Source: Flavobacterium sp. KJJ
GTDB lineage: Bacteria > Bacteroidota > Bacteroidia > Flavobacteriales > Flavobacteriaceae
DNA length: 64,000 nt
Direction: 5' to 3'
NCBI RefSeq assembly: GCF_000708595.2
Contig: NZ_JARP01000003.1
Span: forward strand, 248,001-312,000
Part shown: positions 41,397-50,538 of the stretch, piece after piece
How positions within the stretch are numbered: position 1 is the stretch's first letter
How the letters are laid out: each line of letters begins with the position of its first letter
The notes under the pieces: generated by a model
Seen by the model: only the letters and a program-made list of their open reading frames with translations
Told to the model about the DNA's origin: nothing
The model's database searches: none
Program-made: the position numbers and the translations under genes

Positions 41397-43634
41397 TTAA
41401 TAACTCAAATTCACCCCAAACCCAATTCCCATATCGCTGTCATAATGTGTAGTAATTCCAAAGTTTCTTCCGACTATATATTTTACACCAGCCATATATT
41501 CTTTGTCTGTATTCCACATTAAATTCATTCGTAAACGTTTGGAAAGCGGAATGTCTTTTCTTTCAAATTGAAGTCGCACATTTCCATCCGTATACACTTC
41601 AACTTGCGCTTTTACAAGCATTGGCAGTGTATACTCAACGCCAGCGCTAAAAACAGAACGATTGTCCTTAGTATTTGTTTGTCCAAATAGATTTTGTTCC
41701 TGTTCATCCATTCCCATTTTTCTGTAACGCCAATCAAAACCTATAAAAGGCATAAGCCATTGATTTTTTCCAATGTAACGGCCAACATGCGTTTCCGTTT
41801 CATAACCGTGCATGTCATTATACCCCAATCTCCATTCTGTTCCAATGCTCCAACGTGTGTTGCTGTACATGGCTTCTCCGTCGTTTCCGTTTGTTGCAAA
41901 ATCATTTTCGCCCATAAAATGAAACATTCGATCATCCATTTTTAGCATTTTGTAGGCCATTTCAGGATGATGAATCAACGGATTTGGAGCTGAATTTTCA
42001 TAACTAAAAATACGGCCCATGCCTGCCATCATGTGATATAGAATGTGACAATGAAAAAACCAATCGCCATCTGCATTTGCTTGAAACTCGATCGTGTCGG
42101 TTTCCATTGGCATAATATCGATGACATTTTTTAGTGGAGCATAATCGCCGTGCTCATTAATAATTCTGAAATCATGTCCGTGCAAATGCATGGGGTGGCG
42201 CATCATAGATCCGTTATACAATACGATACGAACGTTCTCGCCTTTTTTGATTAAGATTTTATCCGTTTCAGAAACTACTTTATTGTCTAAGCTCCAAACA
42301 TAACGATTCATATTTCCGGATAATTCAAATCGTAATTCTTTTACGGGCGCATCTTTTGGAAGCGTTGTTATGTTTGGAGATTTTAGCATTCCGTAATTCA
42401 GCGTCGTAATTTCGGCAGTTTCTGTAGTATCGCTTGACATTTCCATGCCTTCCATTTTATGATCAGAATGGTTTTCTGTTTTTTCAGATATGTCTTCTCC
42501 AGAAATTTCAGGATACATTACGGCATTCATATCCATTTTATTGAGAGACATTTTCATGCCCATATCATTCATTTCGCCGTTCATTCTCATCATATCGTTC
42601 ATCATTTTCATGCCTTCAAAATATTTTAATTTTGGAAGATGAGAAACGGGCTGTTTAATTCCATTTCCTAAAAACAAAGAAGCTGATCCTGTTCTGTCTT
42701 CGGCTGTAGCCAAAAAAGCATAAGATTTATTGTCTTCCGGAATCGTAACCACAACATCATAAGTTTCAGAAACAGCAATGATTAATCGATCGACTTCTAC
42801 AGGTTCAACATCATTGCCATCGCTGGCCACAACTGTTATTTTTCCACCGCCGTAAGTCAGCCAGAAATAACTTGAAGCACCTCCGTTTGCAATTCGCAAT
42901 CTGACTTTTTCGCCAGGTTTAAATTGCGAAAGCTGCGCTTCATTTTTTCCATTAATTAAAAACTTCTCATAATAAACATCACTGACATCCATCGCGTTCA
43001 TGCGTTTCCATTCGTTGGTGACTTTTGTTGAGAATTGTCCTTTTTTAATAGCTTCAGCATAACTTTGAGTAGTTCCTTTTTTTATGGCAAACCAATCGTT
43101 GGCATTGTGAAGCATTCGTTGGATATTCTCTGGCTTGAGATCCGTCCATTCGCTTAAAATCAAAGAAACTGTTGGTAAATCGTCAATGCCTTTTCTAAAA
43201 GTTGGATCATCTTTCTTTTTGTTAATGATAAAAAGTCCATACAAACCAATTTGTTCCTGCAATCCAGAATGGCTGTGATACCAATAGGTTCCGTTTTGAA
43301 TAATCGGGAAAGTATATTTATGAATTGTACCGGGCTTAATTGGCATTTGGGTCAGATACGGAACTCCATCTTCTTTGTTTGGAAGAAATAAGCCATGCCA
43401 ATGAAGTGCTGTATCTTCATTTTTTAAATCGTTGTGGACATAAATTTCAGCAATATCACCTTCTGTAAAAGTTAAGGTCGGCATCGGAATTTTTCCATTA
43501 ACGGTAAGAGCACGTTTTTGTTTTCCGGAGAAATTCACAATCGTATCGCGAACGTGTAAATCGTAACGAACAACTTTTTGTGCTTTTGCGTTCATAGCGA
43601 TCAAAAAGGCAATATATATAATATGTAATTTCAT
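41397..43634 (-). CDS. Multicopper oxidase (CopA type) fused to a C-terminal CopB-like barrel domain
   Basis: A 745-residue exported protein (signal peptide about 1-18). The copper-binding motifs are complete: HWH at 78-80, HSH at 120-122, HPMHLHGH at 480-487, and HCHILYHMMAGM at 528-539. A Met-rich segment (about 342-400; MNDMMRMNGEMNDMGM) is typical of copper-tolerance oxidases. After about 555 an extra 190 residues alternate aromatic/polar strands (HVGRYIGKNQWLMPFIGFDW, LPMLVKAQVEVYTDGNV) and end GVNLSY, like an outer-membrane barrel of the CopB family. It lies 9 bases after the P-type ATPase gene. It probably oxidises Cu(I) in the periplasm or at the outer membrane. Confidence 0.92.
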   Translation of the reverse strand: MKLHIIYIAFLIAMNAKAQKVVRYDLHVRDTIVNFSGKQKRALTVNGKIPMPTLTFTEGDIAEIYVHNDLKNEDTALHWHGLFLPNKEDGVPYLTQMPIKPGTIHKYTFPIIQNGTYWYHSHSGLQEQIGLYGLFIINKKKDDPTFRKGIDDLPTVSLILSEWTDLKPENIQRMLHNANDWFAIKKGTTQSYAEAIKKGQFSTKVTNEWKRMNAMDVSDVYYEKFLINGKNEAQLSQFKPGEKVRLRIANGGASSYFWLTYGGGKITVVASDGNDVEPVEVDRLIIAVSETYDVVVTIPEDNKSYAFLATAEDRTGSASLFLGNGIKQPVSHLPKLKYFEGMKMMNDMMRMNGEMNDMGMKMSLNKMDMNAVMYPEISGEDISEKTENHSDHKMEGMEMSSDTTETAEITTLNYGMLKSPNITTLPKDAPVKELRFELSGNMNRYVWSLDNKVVSETDKILIKKGENVRIVLYNGSMMRHPMHLHGHDFRIINEHGDYAPLKNVIDIMPMETDTIEFQANADGDWFFHCHILYHMMAGMGRIFSYENSAPNPLIHHPEMAYKMLKMDDRMFHFMGENDFATNGNDGEAMYSNTRWSIGTEWRLGYNDMHGYETETHVGRYIGKNQWLMPFIGFDWRYRKMGMDEQEQNLFGQTNTKDNRSVFSAGVEYTLPMLVKAQVEVYTDGNVRLQFERKDIPLSKRLRMNLMWNTDKEYMAGVKYIVGRNFGITTHYDSDMGIGFGVNLSY

Positions 43635-43643
43635 TTTTAATTT

Positions 43644-46172
43644 TTAAAGGTTTAGATTTCTTAACCGCAAAGCATTTGCAATTACCGAAACCGAACTTAA
43701 GCTCATTGCTAAAGCAGCTAACATTGGAGAAAGTAAAATGCCGAATGCAGGATATAAAATTCCTGCCGCAATTGGAATTCCCAGAATATTATATACAAAA
43801 GCAAAAAATAGATTTTGTTTTATGTTTCTCATTACTGCATAACTCAATTTCTTTGCTTTTACAATTCCGGCTAAGTCGCCTTTTACGAGAGTTATTTTTG
43901 CACTTTGTATGGCAACATCAGTTCCGGTTCCCATGGCTATTCCAATATCGGCTTGTGCTAAAGCCGGAGCATCATTAATTCCGTCACCGGCCATTGCTAC
44001 AATTTTACCCTCAGACTGCAAGCGCTGAATTTCTTTTAGCTTGTCTTCTGGAAGGCAATCCGCTTTGAAAGAACTTAAATGCAGTTGATCCGCAACAGCT
44101 TTGCCTGTATTTTTATTATCTCCAGTCAGCATAATTACCTCAACACCTTGATCAATTAAATCTTTAATGGCTTTAATACTGTTTTTTTTAATAGCATCTG
44201 TAATGGTAATATACCCTGTAATACTATTGTTTATTGCGATGTATGAAACCGTCTTTCCTAAATTTTGCTCGGCTGTAATTTTGCTTTCAAAATCATCAGA
44301 TATCGAAGCGTTAATCTGAATCATCAGTTTTTTATTTCCTAATGCTATTTTTACATTATTAACTGTTCCTAAAACTCCTTTTCCGGCAACAGCTTCAAAA
44401 TCTGGAACTTCGAACAAAAATTGTTTTTTTTCTTTAGCATAATTTACAACCGCCTGTGCCAAAGGATGTTCGCTGTTTTGATTTAGCGAAGCAATGTTTT
44501 GCAACAGAATATCTTCGTTGTTATCGATTGCATAAATTTTTTCTACAGTTGGTTTTCCTTCTGTAATTGTTCCGGTTTTATCTGTAATTAAAACATCAAT
44601 TTTACTCATGTTTTCTAGTGCTTCGGCATTTTTTATCAAAATTCCGTGCTGTGCGCCTTTTCCAACGCCAACCATAACAGACATTGGTGTTGCCAATCCT
44701 AAAGCACAAGGGCAGGCAATAATTAAAACAGCGATTGCATTTATTAATCCGTAAATATAAGAAGGCTCTGGACCAAATTTAGCCCAAAGAATAAAAGTCA
44801 ATATAGAAATAGCAACAACTGTTGGAACGAAATATTTTGCTACACGGTCTGCTAATTTCTGTATAGGAGCTCTAGAACGGCTGGCATCATTTACCATTTT
44901 GATGATCTGTGAAAGCAATGTTTCAGATCCTACTTTTTCGGCAATCATAACAAATGATTTTGTTCCATTTATCGTTCCTGAAATTACATTGTCTCCAATT
45001 TTTTTGTCGACCGGAATTGGTTCGCCAGTTATCATTCCTTCATCAATACTACTTTCGCCAGATGTAATTTTTCCGTCAACCGGAATTTTTTCACCTGGTT
45101 TTACTCTCAGCAAATCACCTTTTCTAATATCGTGAATTGAAATTGTTTTGTCATTTCCGTTTTCTACCAACGTCGCTTCGGTTGGAGCCAATTTTAGTAA
45201 TTCTTTTATTGCTCCGTTTGTTTGTCCGTGAGCTTTGGCCTCCAATAATTGACCTAACAAAACCAGTGTTATGATAACTGTTGCCGCTTCAAAATAAAGA
45301 TGAATAGTTCCGTGATGCGATTTAAATTCTGATGGAAAGAGATCTGGAAAGAACATCCCGGCAACGCTGAATAAAAAAGCAACGCTTGTTCCTAATCCTA
45401 TTAAGGTAAACATGTTTAAATTCCAGCTAATAATTGATTTCCAGGCACGAATAAAAAACATCCAGCCAGCATAAAAAAGCACTGGAATTGAAAATAAAAA
45501 CTGAACCCAATTCCATTTTTCTATCGACATTATAGAAAAAAGGGGATTATTAGGGATCATTTCCGACATTGAAATAATAAAGATTGGAATCGTAAATAGA
45601 ATTGCAATCTTCATTTTTTTTAATAAGTCGGTATAGGTTTTATTTTCTTCAGATTCAGAAGCCTGAACGGCAACCAAATCCATTCCGCAAATTGGGCATT
45701 CACCAGGTTTATCAGAAATGATTTCAGGATGCATGGGACAGGTAAATTGTGTTCCAATTGCGATTTGGGCCACTAAATCCATTCCGCAAACAGGACAATC
45801 GCCTGGCTTGTTATAGGTTTTATTTCCTTCACAATGCATAGGGCAATAAAATAATCCCGTAGTATTATGATGTGTTAGAATTGTTTTATGTTCATGAATT
45901 TCAGCAATATCTTTTTTTTGACTTGAGCAACAAGATTTAATAGGTACTGCTGCTGTATTTTTAGAAGAAGTCATTTCAATAGTATACTTTCCCGCTTCTG
46001 ATAATGCTTTTTGCAGTTTTTCAGTCGAAATATGGTTCTCCATTTTTATGGTTGCCAACGGGGGATTTAAAGTCACCTCTGCTTGAATTCCTTCAACAGT
46101 ATTCAGCGTTTTTTCAACTTTTTTACGACAGCCATCACATGACATTCCTGAAATTATATATTGGTGAGTCAT
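43644..46172 (-). CDS. Copper-type heavy-metal P1B ATPase with HMA and two CPMH/CPxCGM modules
   Basis: An 842-residue pump from [15 protein letters not shown]; an upstream ATG adds a non-family leader. Metal-binding parts in order are an HMA domain (Cys12, Cys15), a CC pair at 81-82, and two heavy-metal-binding modules (C110PMHC...C126PVCGM and C145PMH...C159PICGM). Then come about eight spans, TGEPIP (actuator), the CPC membrane motif [25 protein letters not shown] and [26 protein letters not shown]. The CPC motif and neighbours favour Cu(I)/Ag(I) export. It lies upstream of the multicopper oxidase and downstream of the HMA-AraC regulator. Confidence 0.95.
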   Translation of the reverse strand: MTHQYIISGMSCDGCRKKVEKTLNTVEGIQAEVTLNPPLATIKMENHISTEKLQKALSEAGKYTIEMTSSKNTAAVPIKSCCSSQKKDIAEIHEHKTILTHHNTTGLFYCPMHCEGNKTYNKPGDCPVCGMDLVAQIAIGTQFTCPMHPEIISDKPGECPICGMDLVAVQASESEENKTYTDLLKKMKIAILFTIPIFIISMSEMIPNNPLFSIMSIEKWNWVQFLFSIPVLFYAGWMFFIRAWKSIISWNLNMFTLIGLGTSVAFLFSVAGMFFPDLFPSEFKSHHGTIHLYFEAATVIITLVLLGQLLEAKAHGQTNGAIKELLKLAPTEATLVENGNDKTISIHDIRKGDLLRVKPGEKIPVDGKITSGESSIDEGMITGEPIPVDKKIGDNVISGTINGTKSFVMIAEKVGSETLLSQIIKMVNDASRSRAPIQKLADRVAKYFVPTVVAISILTFILWAKFGPEPSYIYGLINAIAVLIIACPCALGLATPMSVMVGVGKGAQHGILIKNAEALENMSKIDVLITDKTGTITEGKPTVEKIYAIDNNEDILLQNIASLNQNSEHPLAQAVVNYAKEKKQFLFEVPDFEAVAGKGVLGTVNNVKIALGNKKLMIQINASISDDFESKITAEQNLGKTVSYIAINNSITGYITITDAIKKNSIKAIKDLIDQGVEVIMLTGDNKNTGKAVADQLHLSSFKADCLPEDKLKEIQRLQSEGKIVAMAGDGINDAPALAQADIGIAMGTGTDVAIQSAKITLVKGDLAGIVKAKKLSYAVMRNIKQNLFFAFVYNILGIPIAAGILYPAFGILLSPMLAALAMSLSSVSVIANALRLRNLNL

Positions 46173-46320
46173 TGTTTTATTTTTTAGGATTACAATGCAA
46201 ATTTGCGAACTAAGCCTGAGTTCGGTTTGTATAATTTTGGGAATGATTTGCAAGATTTACAAATTTTTTAACCGTAAAGATTTACGCAAGACATACAAGT
46301 AAAAAACAAGAAATCATAGC

Positions 46321-46338
46321 GTCCCGAGGCTTCGGGAT
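46321..46338. repeat. Small TCCCGA/TCGGGA palindrome
   Basis: GTCCCGAGGCTTCGGGAT forms a short hairpin downstream of the HMA-AraC stop codon. There is no U-tract, so it is a weak terminator at best. It resembles the small palindromes at 2246-2264 and 23219-23260. Confidence 0.45.
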
Positions 46339-46362
46339 TGCGTTTAAATACCACAGCTAAAT

Positions 46363-46923
46363 CTACAAATTCTCAATCTGAATTCGTTTTTTATCCTTCA
46401 ATTGTTTGAAATAAGTAGGAGTAAAACCAGTGATTTTTTTGAATTGGTTGCTCAAATGTGACACATTGCTGTAATTTAAAATATCAGCAATTTCGCTTAG
46501 CGAGAGTTCATTATAAATTAAAAGCTCTTTTACCTTCTCTATTTTTTGGCTTATAAAATACTTTTCTATAGTTGTATTTTCTATTTCCGAAAATAAATTA
46601 CTTAAAGTATTATAATCCTGATGGAGGTTTTCTGCCAAATAATCAGATAGATTGATTTTGAGTTCATTGTTTTTATGATGAACCAAATCAATAATCAAAG
46701 TTTTTATTTTTTCGATTGTTTTGCTTTTTTTGTCATCAATTAAATCAAAACCCAAAGCATGGAGATGTGTTAAAAGTATACTTTTTTGATCTTCGGTAAT
46801 CGAATCCTGCAGTTCAACTTCGCCTAGTTCCACAGAAATAGTGTGAAGTCCGAGTTTTTCGAACTCAGACTTCACAACCATTTTACATCGACTACACACC
46901 ATGTTTTTGATGTATAGCTTCAT
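46363..46923 (-). CDS. AraC-type regulator with N-terminal heavy-metal-associated domain
   Basis: A 186-residue protein from MKLYIKNMVCSRCK; an upstream ATG overlaps the DUF3347 gene. The first 70 residues form an HMA-like ferredoxin fold with the MxCxxC site (Cys10, Cys13) and the conserved ALGFDLID end. The last 100 residues are an AraC helix-turn-helix pair with IEKVKELLIYNELSLSEIADILNYSNVSHLSNQFKKITGFTPTYFKQ. It is therefore a probable direct metal-responsive activator of the neighbouring export genes. It starts 2 bases after the DUF3347 stop codon. Confidence 0.9.
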   Translation of the reverse strand: MKLYIKNMVCSRCKMVVKSEFEKLGLHTISVELGEVELQDSITEDQKSILLTHLHALGFDLIDDKKSKTIEKIKTLIIDLVHHKNNELKINLSDYLAENLHQDYNTLSNLFSEIENTTIEKYFISQKIEKVKELLIYNELSLSEIADILNYSNVSHLSNQFKKITGFTPTYFKQLKDKKRIQIENL

Positions 46924-46925
46924 GG

Positions 46926-47453
46926 TTATTTGATGGTTTCTACAACATTTCCGCAAGTCAACATTGAAGATCCGTAGTATGGATTCTTAACTGCTTTTTC
47001 TTTGCTCAACCAATCTGCATCTGCCATTGGACAATATTGTTTGTAGACAACCTGATTAGATTTTGAAACTTTAATTAAGTCGTAAGTACTTTTTGAAAGT
47101 GATTTGAAAGTATCGCGTTGTTTTTTAAGATCTGAAGTTGCTGAAATACTTTTAGCATCTGCAGTTAGTTTTTTTACAACTTTCATCCAGGCAGTATGTT
47201 CATCTGCTTTTAATTTATCCATTTTTACGGCAGTAATGGCAGTCAATAAATCTTTGGCTTTCGCCGAAGTTAATTTGGCATCGCTTTTTATCAATGCGTC
47301 TTTTACTGTAAAATAAGCATCATAAATAGTTTGTAACTGACTTGAATCAACGACGTCATTTGTTATTTCTGATTGTTTCGAATTTGCCTGAATGTTATTT
47401 GCAGAGAATAATAATATGATTGCTATTGCTATAGTTGCTATTGAATTTTTCAT
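46926..47453 (-). CDS. Exported DUF3347 protein (copper-associated)
   Basis: A 175-residue protein with signal peptide 1-23. A helical core (about 35-135) is followed by a C-terminal conserved end, QYCPMADADWLSKEKAVKNPYYGSSMLTCG, with Cys141 and Cys167. DUF3347 domains are often encoded with, or attached to, CusB-type metal efflux proteins in Bacteroidota, and the CPMA...C pattern suggests metal binding. The gene is coupled to the HMA-AraC gene (2-base gap) and 94 bases downstream of the 128-residue Cys-rich gene. Confidence 0.85.
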   Translation of the reverse strand: MKNSIATIAIAIILLFSANNIQANSKQSEITNDVVDSSQLQTIYDAYFTVKDALIKSDAKLTSAKAKDLLTAITAVKMDKLKADEHTAWMKVVKKLTADAKSISATSDLKKQRDTFKSLSKSTYDLIKVSKSNQVVYKQYCPMADADWLSKEKAVKNPYYGSSMLTCGNVVETIK

Positions 47454-47547
47454 TTTGATAATTTTATATAGTTTAAATAATTTTTCTTAGAGTCTTAGTG
47501 CCTTTTTTGGCAATTACTAGACCCACTTATGGCTGTCAAAAATGCAA

Positions 47548-47934
47548 TTACTTTATTTTTGGCGGCGCCCAAATAGAAGTAAAACCATCAGAAATGCTGT
47601 CAGTTTTATGATATGAAATAGATTTATTTAAAGAGAAATTAAATAGATTGTTATGGAAATCAAATTCATTTATGGTAATCAGGCTAAATTGTAAAGCTGT
47701 TGAGGTACAACTAGAATGATCACACTTTCCGTTACAGCCATGCTGATCTTTTTTAGAATCTTGTTTTTTCTGACAGCAATCTTTTTTACAGGAATTTTGA
47801 GCTTCTCCTTTTGAATTTTCTTTCTTTTCGCAAGAAGATTTTTCAGAAGTTCGACCACACGCATAACCAGAAGTTGGCAGTACGAATAAACCAATCGTTA
47901 TGATTAATAATAATATGTGGATTTTTTTCGCCAA
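47548..47934 (-). CDS. Exported Cys-rich protein of the metal island
   Basis: A 128-residue protein. A signal peptide (about 1-24) is followed by a Lys/Cys-rich section with eight cysteines at 26, 35, 49, 53, 54, 67, 71 and 76, including KDCCQKK and CNGKCDHSSC. A Cys-free C-terminal half ends in the conserved-looking SIWAPPKIK. The arrangement suggests a metal-binding section attached to a short, possibly surface-exposed tail. It is not a recognised family to me. It appears to start the DUF3347/HMA-AraC transcript, with TAAATTTG upstream. Confidence 0.75.
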   Translation of the reverse strand: MAKKIHILLLIITIGLFVLPTSGYACGRTSEKSSCEKKENSKGEAQNSCKKDCCQKKQDSKKDQHGCNGKCDHSSCTSTALQFSLITINEFDFHNNLFNFSLNKSISYHKTDSISDGFTSIWAPPKIK

Positions 47935-47953
47935 TGTAAATGCTTTTGAATTA

Positions 47954-47961
47954 CAAATTTA
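47954..47961 (-). promoter_or_regulatory. Candidate -7 box of the metal-island upstream genes
   Basis: The minus strand reads TAAATTTG, 19 bases before the 128-residue Cys-rich gene. There is no TTG at the -33 position, compatible with activator dependence. Confidence 0.45.
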
Positions 47962-48004
47962 GATATTTTTTATTGGAGTAACTACTTATTTAAGATTTCT
48001 ATAA

Positions 48005-48838
48005 TCAAGTTTTCTTAAAATCTGTAGGTTTCATGTTTTTTCTCTTTTTAAAATAGTTAGACAAATGACTTTCATCTGTAAAACCAAACTCATAAGCAAT
48101 TTGTTTAATCGGTAGTTGATTGTTATGAATACGTTTTTCGATTAAAGTAGTTCTCAAATTATGAATATAATCCCGATAACTAATTGCGAACGTTCTTTTG
48201 AAATAAGCACTAAAATAAGTTTCCGCAATATTAAAATGATTTGCAATAACTTTAATCTGTACCATTTTAGGGTTGTAAATATTCTGATGAATATAAGAAG
48301 TGATTTGTTCGTTATCAATAGAATTTCCCTTAACTACAACATTCATCCCACGCAAAGTTTCCTTTATTAATCCAAAAATTGAAAGAATCTGATAAAAAAC
48401 AATAGGCGAGGTAGAAACATCCGTTTTGCAATTATAGGCGGCAATGTTTTCGATAGTATTTTTCAGTATTGTTTTGCAAGGATCATCTAATTTTAAAACC
48501 CTTTCTTTTAGTGTTTTATCGCGCATGAAACTCTCTGGAGTATGAATTAAAAACTCATCGCAAGTAAGGTTCTGCTTCGAGTTGAAATAGTTGTCAGTAA
48601 ATTTAATATAGAAAAATCGAGTACTTTTTTTAATATCAAAATAATGTTCATCTTCTGGTGAAATTACAAACAAATCTCCCGTTTTATAAGGCAATAAGTT
48701 GTTATTCAAATGATGAACTCCGTTTCCTTTTTTAATATAGATGATTTCGTAGTAAGTATGCGTATGTGGAGGAAGGTGAAATTTCTCATCTTCAAATTCA
48801 TCTATAACCAGAGTTTTAAATTGATTTAATATCGGCAT
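48005..48838 (-). CDS. AraC-family transcriptional regulator with cupin sensor domain
   Basis: A 277-residue regulator. The N-terminal cupin (about 15-100) contains FHLPPHTHTYYEIIYIKKGNGVHHLNN and KTGDLFVISPEDEHYF. The C-terminal AraC double helix-turn-helix (about 175-277) contains KVIANHFNIAETYFSAYFKRTFAISYRDYIHNLR and IKQIAYEFGFTDESHLSNYFKKRKNMKPTDF. It diverges from the MFS transporter gene 102 bases away and is the likely regulator of it. The inducer is unknown. Confidence 0.93.
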   Translation of the reverse strand: MPILNQFKTLVIDEFEDEKFHLPPHTHTYYEIIYIKKGNGVHHLNNNLLPYKTGDLFVISPEDEHYFDIKKSTRFFYIKFTDNYFNSKQNLTCDEFLIHTPESFMRDKTLKERVLKLDDPCKTILKNTIENIAAYNCKTDVSTSPIVFYQILSIFGLIKETLRGMNVVVKGNSIDNEQITSYIHQNIYNPKMVQIKVIANHFNIAETYFSAYFKRTFAISYRDYIHNLRTTLIEKRIHNNQLPIKQIAYEFGFTDESHLSNYFKKRKNMKPTDFKKT

Positions 48839-48864
48839 AACTTAAATTTACAAGTTTATATCGC

Positions 48865-48872
48865 AAATATAC
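48865..48872 (-). promoter_or_regulatory. Candidate -7 box of the cupin-AraC gene
   Basis: The minus strand reads TATATTTG, 26 bases before the ATG. It lies in the 102-base divergent gap shared with the MFS gene. Confidence 0.5.
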
Positions 48873-48940
48873 AACTTATTTTAAGGTAAGCGGTGGTAAA
48901 TTTGCACTACAGAAAGTCTAATACTTTCGAGTAAAATCAA

Positions 48941-50107
48941 ATGAAAAAAAGTCTTATTGCACTCTCATTAGGAGGTTTGACAATCGGTATTACCGAGTTT
49001 GTTATGATGGGTTTGTTGCCAGATATTGCCTCAGATATGAAAGTTTCGATTCCGGTAGCCGGATATTTAATTTCTGCTTATGCTTTGGGAGTTGTAATTG
49101 GTGCTCCATTATTGGTTATTCTTGGAAGAAATTTTGCTCCAAAAAAAATGCTTTTAATTTTAGCATTAATGTTAACGGTTTTTAATGCGCTTTCGATTAT
49201 TGCGCCAACTTATAACTTTTTATTTGCTTCCAGATTTCTTTCCGGATTACCGCACGGCGCTTTCTTTGGTGTTGGAGCTGTAGTCGCAAGCCGTTTGGCA
49301 GATAAAGGCAAAGAAGCACAAGCCATTGCTATTATGTTTTCAGGATTAACATTGGCAAACTTAATAGGCGTGCCGATTGGTACTTATATAGGACATCATT
49401 TTATTTGGCGTTATACCTTTATATTAATAGCAATTGTAGGTTTGCTTACATTTTTATTTATTTCTTTATGGATGCCAAAATTAGATAAAGGTGAAACTGT
49501 CAATATGAAAACGCAGTTGTTGTTTTTTAAAAAGACAGAAGCTTGGCTCATTATCGGTATTACAGCAATTGGATTTGGAGGATTATTTGCCTGGATTAGC
49601 TATATCGCTCCTTTATTAATTAATGTGTCTAAATTTTCTGCAGAAGATGTTTCTTATATTTTAATATTAGCTGGACTCGGAATGGTTGTCGGAAACTTTG
49701 CCGGAGGAAAACTAGCCGATAAATTTTCGCCAGCACCAACCACATTAGCTTTGTTGTTTGTAATGTCTGTCGATTTAATTTTAGTTTACTTTTTCTCATT
49801 TAACCAATACGCTTCTTTATTGCTGACATTTTTGACTGGCGCAATTTCATTTTCAGTTATTGCACCAATACAAATGCTAATGATTAGAACTGCAACAGGC
49901 GCAGAGATGATTGCCTCGGCTTCGCTTCAAGGAAGTTTTAATATAGGTAACGCTTTAGGTGCTTTTTTAGGCGGATTGCCTTTAGCGGCAGGTTATAGTT
50001 TTGCTTCGCCAAATCTTATTGGTGTTGGCATGTCGATTATCGGAATGATCATTACTTTGGTTTTAATGCGAAAACACAAAGCTAACTTGCAGTTGCAGAG
50101 CGCTTAA
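48941..50107 (+). CDS. MFS transporter (AraJ/sugar-efflux or drug-efflux type)
   Basis: A 388-residue protein with about twelve membrane spans. Features of the DHA1/AraJ group are GITEFVMMGLLPDIASDM near 17-34, the motif-A-like LGRNFAPKKMLL between spans 2 and 3, FLSGLPHGAFFGVGAVVASRLADKGKEAQAIA, and GNALGAFLGG in the second half. These transporters export arabinose-like sugars, purines or drugs, and the substrate here cannot be decided. A terminator follows. Regulation by the divergent AraC protein is likely. Confidence 0.9.
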   Translation: MKKSLIALSLGGLTIGITEFVMMGLLPDIASDMKVSIPVAGYLISAYALGVVIGAPLLVILGRNFAPKKMLLILALMLTVFNALSIIAPTYNFLFASRFLSGLPHGAFFGVGAVVASRLADKGKEAQAIAIMFSGLTLANLIGVPIGTYIGHHFIWRYTFILIAIVGLLTFLFISLWMPKLDKGETVNMKTQLLFFKKTEAWLIIGITAIGFGGLFAWISYIAPLLINVSKFSAEDVSYILILAGLGMVVGNFAGGKLADKFSPAPTTLALLFVMSVDLILVYFFSFNQYASLLLTFLTGAISFSVIAPIQMLMIRTATGAEMIASASLQGSFNIGNALGAFLGGLPLAAGYSFASPNLIGVGMSIIGMIITLVLMRKHKANLQLQSA

Positions 50108-50130
50108 AAAATCAACTTTTAAAAAACATA

Positions 50131-50163
50131 AACCCTTAAACATAAAGTTTGAGGGTTTTTTTG
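50131..50163 (+). terminator. Terminator of the MFS gene
   Basis: Stem AACCCTTAAAC/GTTTGAGGGTT (one mismatch) with a 5-base loop, followed by TTTTTT, 23 bases after the stop codon. Confidence 0.85.
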
Positions 50164-50297
50164 TGCCTTTCCGAAACCTAAATTCATTCTAAAAAATTTA
50201 ATCTGTAAGAATTGATTGGTTTATTTCTTTTTGTAGTATAGTTGCTTTTCTTTTTAAAACAAAACGTACTGGCTGGTAATACAATAATTATTTTTCA

Positions 50298-50309
50298 TGT
50301 AATCGATTG
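50298..50309 (+). promoter_or_regulatory. Distal AATCGATT operator-like site
   Basis: TGTAATCGATTG matches 11 of 12 positions of the left part of the perfect palindrome at 50483. It is about 175 bases further upstream, so it could support DNA looping. Confidence 0.5.
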
Positions 50310-50474
50310 TTTTTTTAATAAAAATGAAACAAATCAATATTTAGGAATAATATATTTAATATTTTTTCATAATATAAATTACATATGTCGTATAAAAAAC
50401 AACCTTTATTTTTGATATATAATTTTTTTTAGCAAATTTTTATGAATTTTAATTTTTTATATGAAAAAAATATT

Positions 50475-50482
50475 TATGTTTG
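50475..50482 (+). promoter_or_regulatory. -7 box of the susCD operon
   Basis: TATGTTTG matches TAnnTTTG and is directly followed by the TGTAATCGATTACA palindrome. No TTG lies 17-23 bases upstream, which suggests that an activator may also be needed. The leader to susC would be about 175 bases, A-rich, with no open frame. Confidence 0.6.
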
Positions 50483-50496
50483 TGTAATCGATTACA
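50483..50496 (+). promoter_or_regulatory. Perfect palindromic operator at the susC start region
   Basis: TGTAATCGATTACA is a perfect 14-base palindrome abutting the -7 box, covering the expected transcript start. Its form suits a dimeric LacI-type regulator. A related site (GAAATCGATTGAA) lies 54 bases downstream. Confidence 0.65.
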
Positions 50497-50538
50497 AGAT
50501 TGGCTACAATGTTAAAATAAAAAATTTAAATTTTAACG

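Noticed and set aside
47679..47894. 71-codon frame within the Cys-rich gene
   Set aside because: It is a shadow on the same strand. The 128-residue frame has a signal peptide and patterned cysteines.
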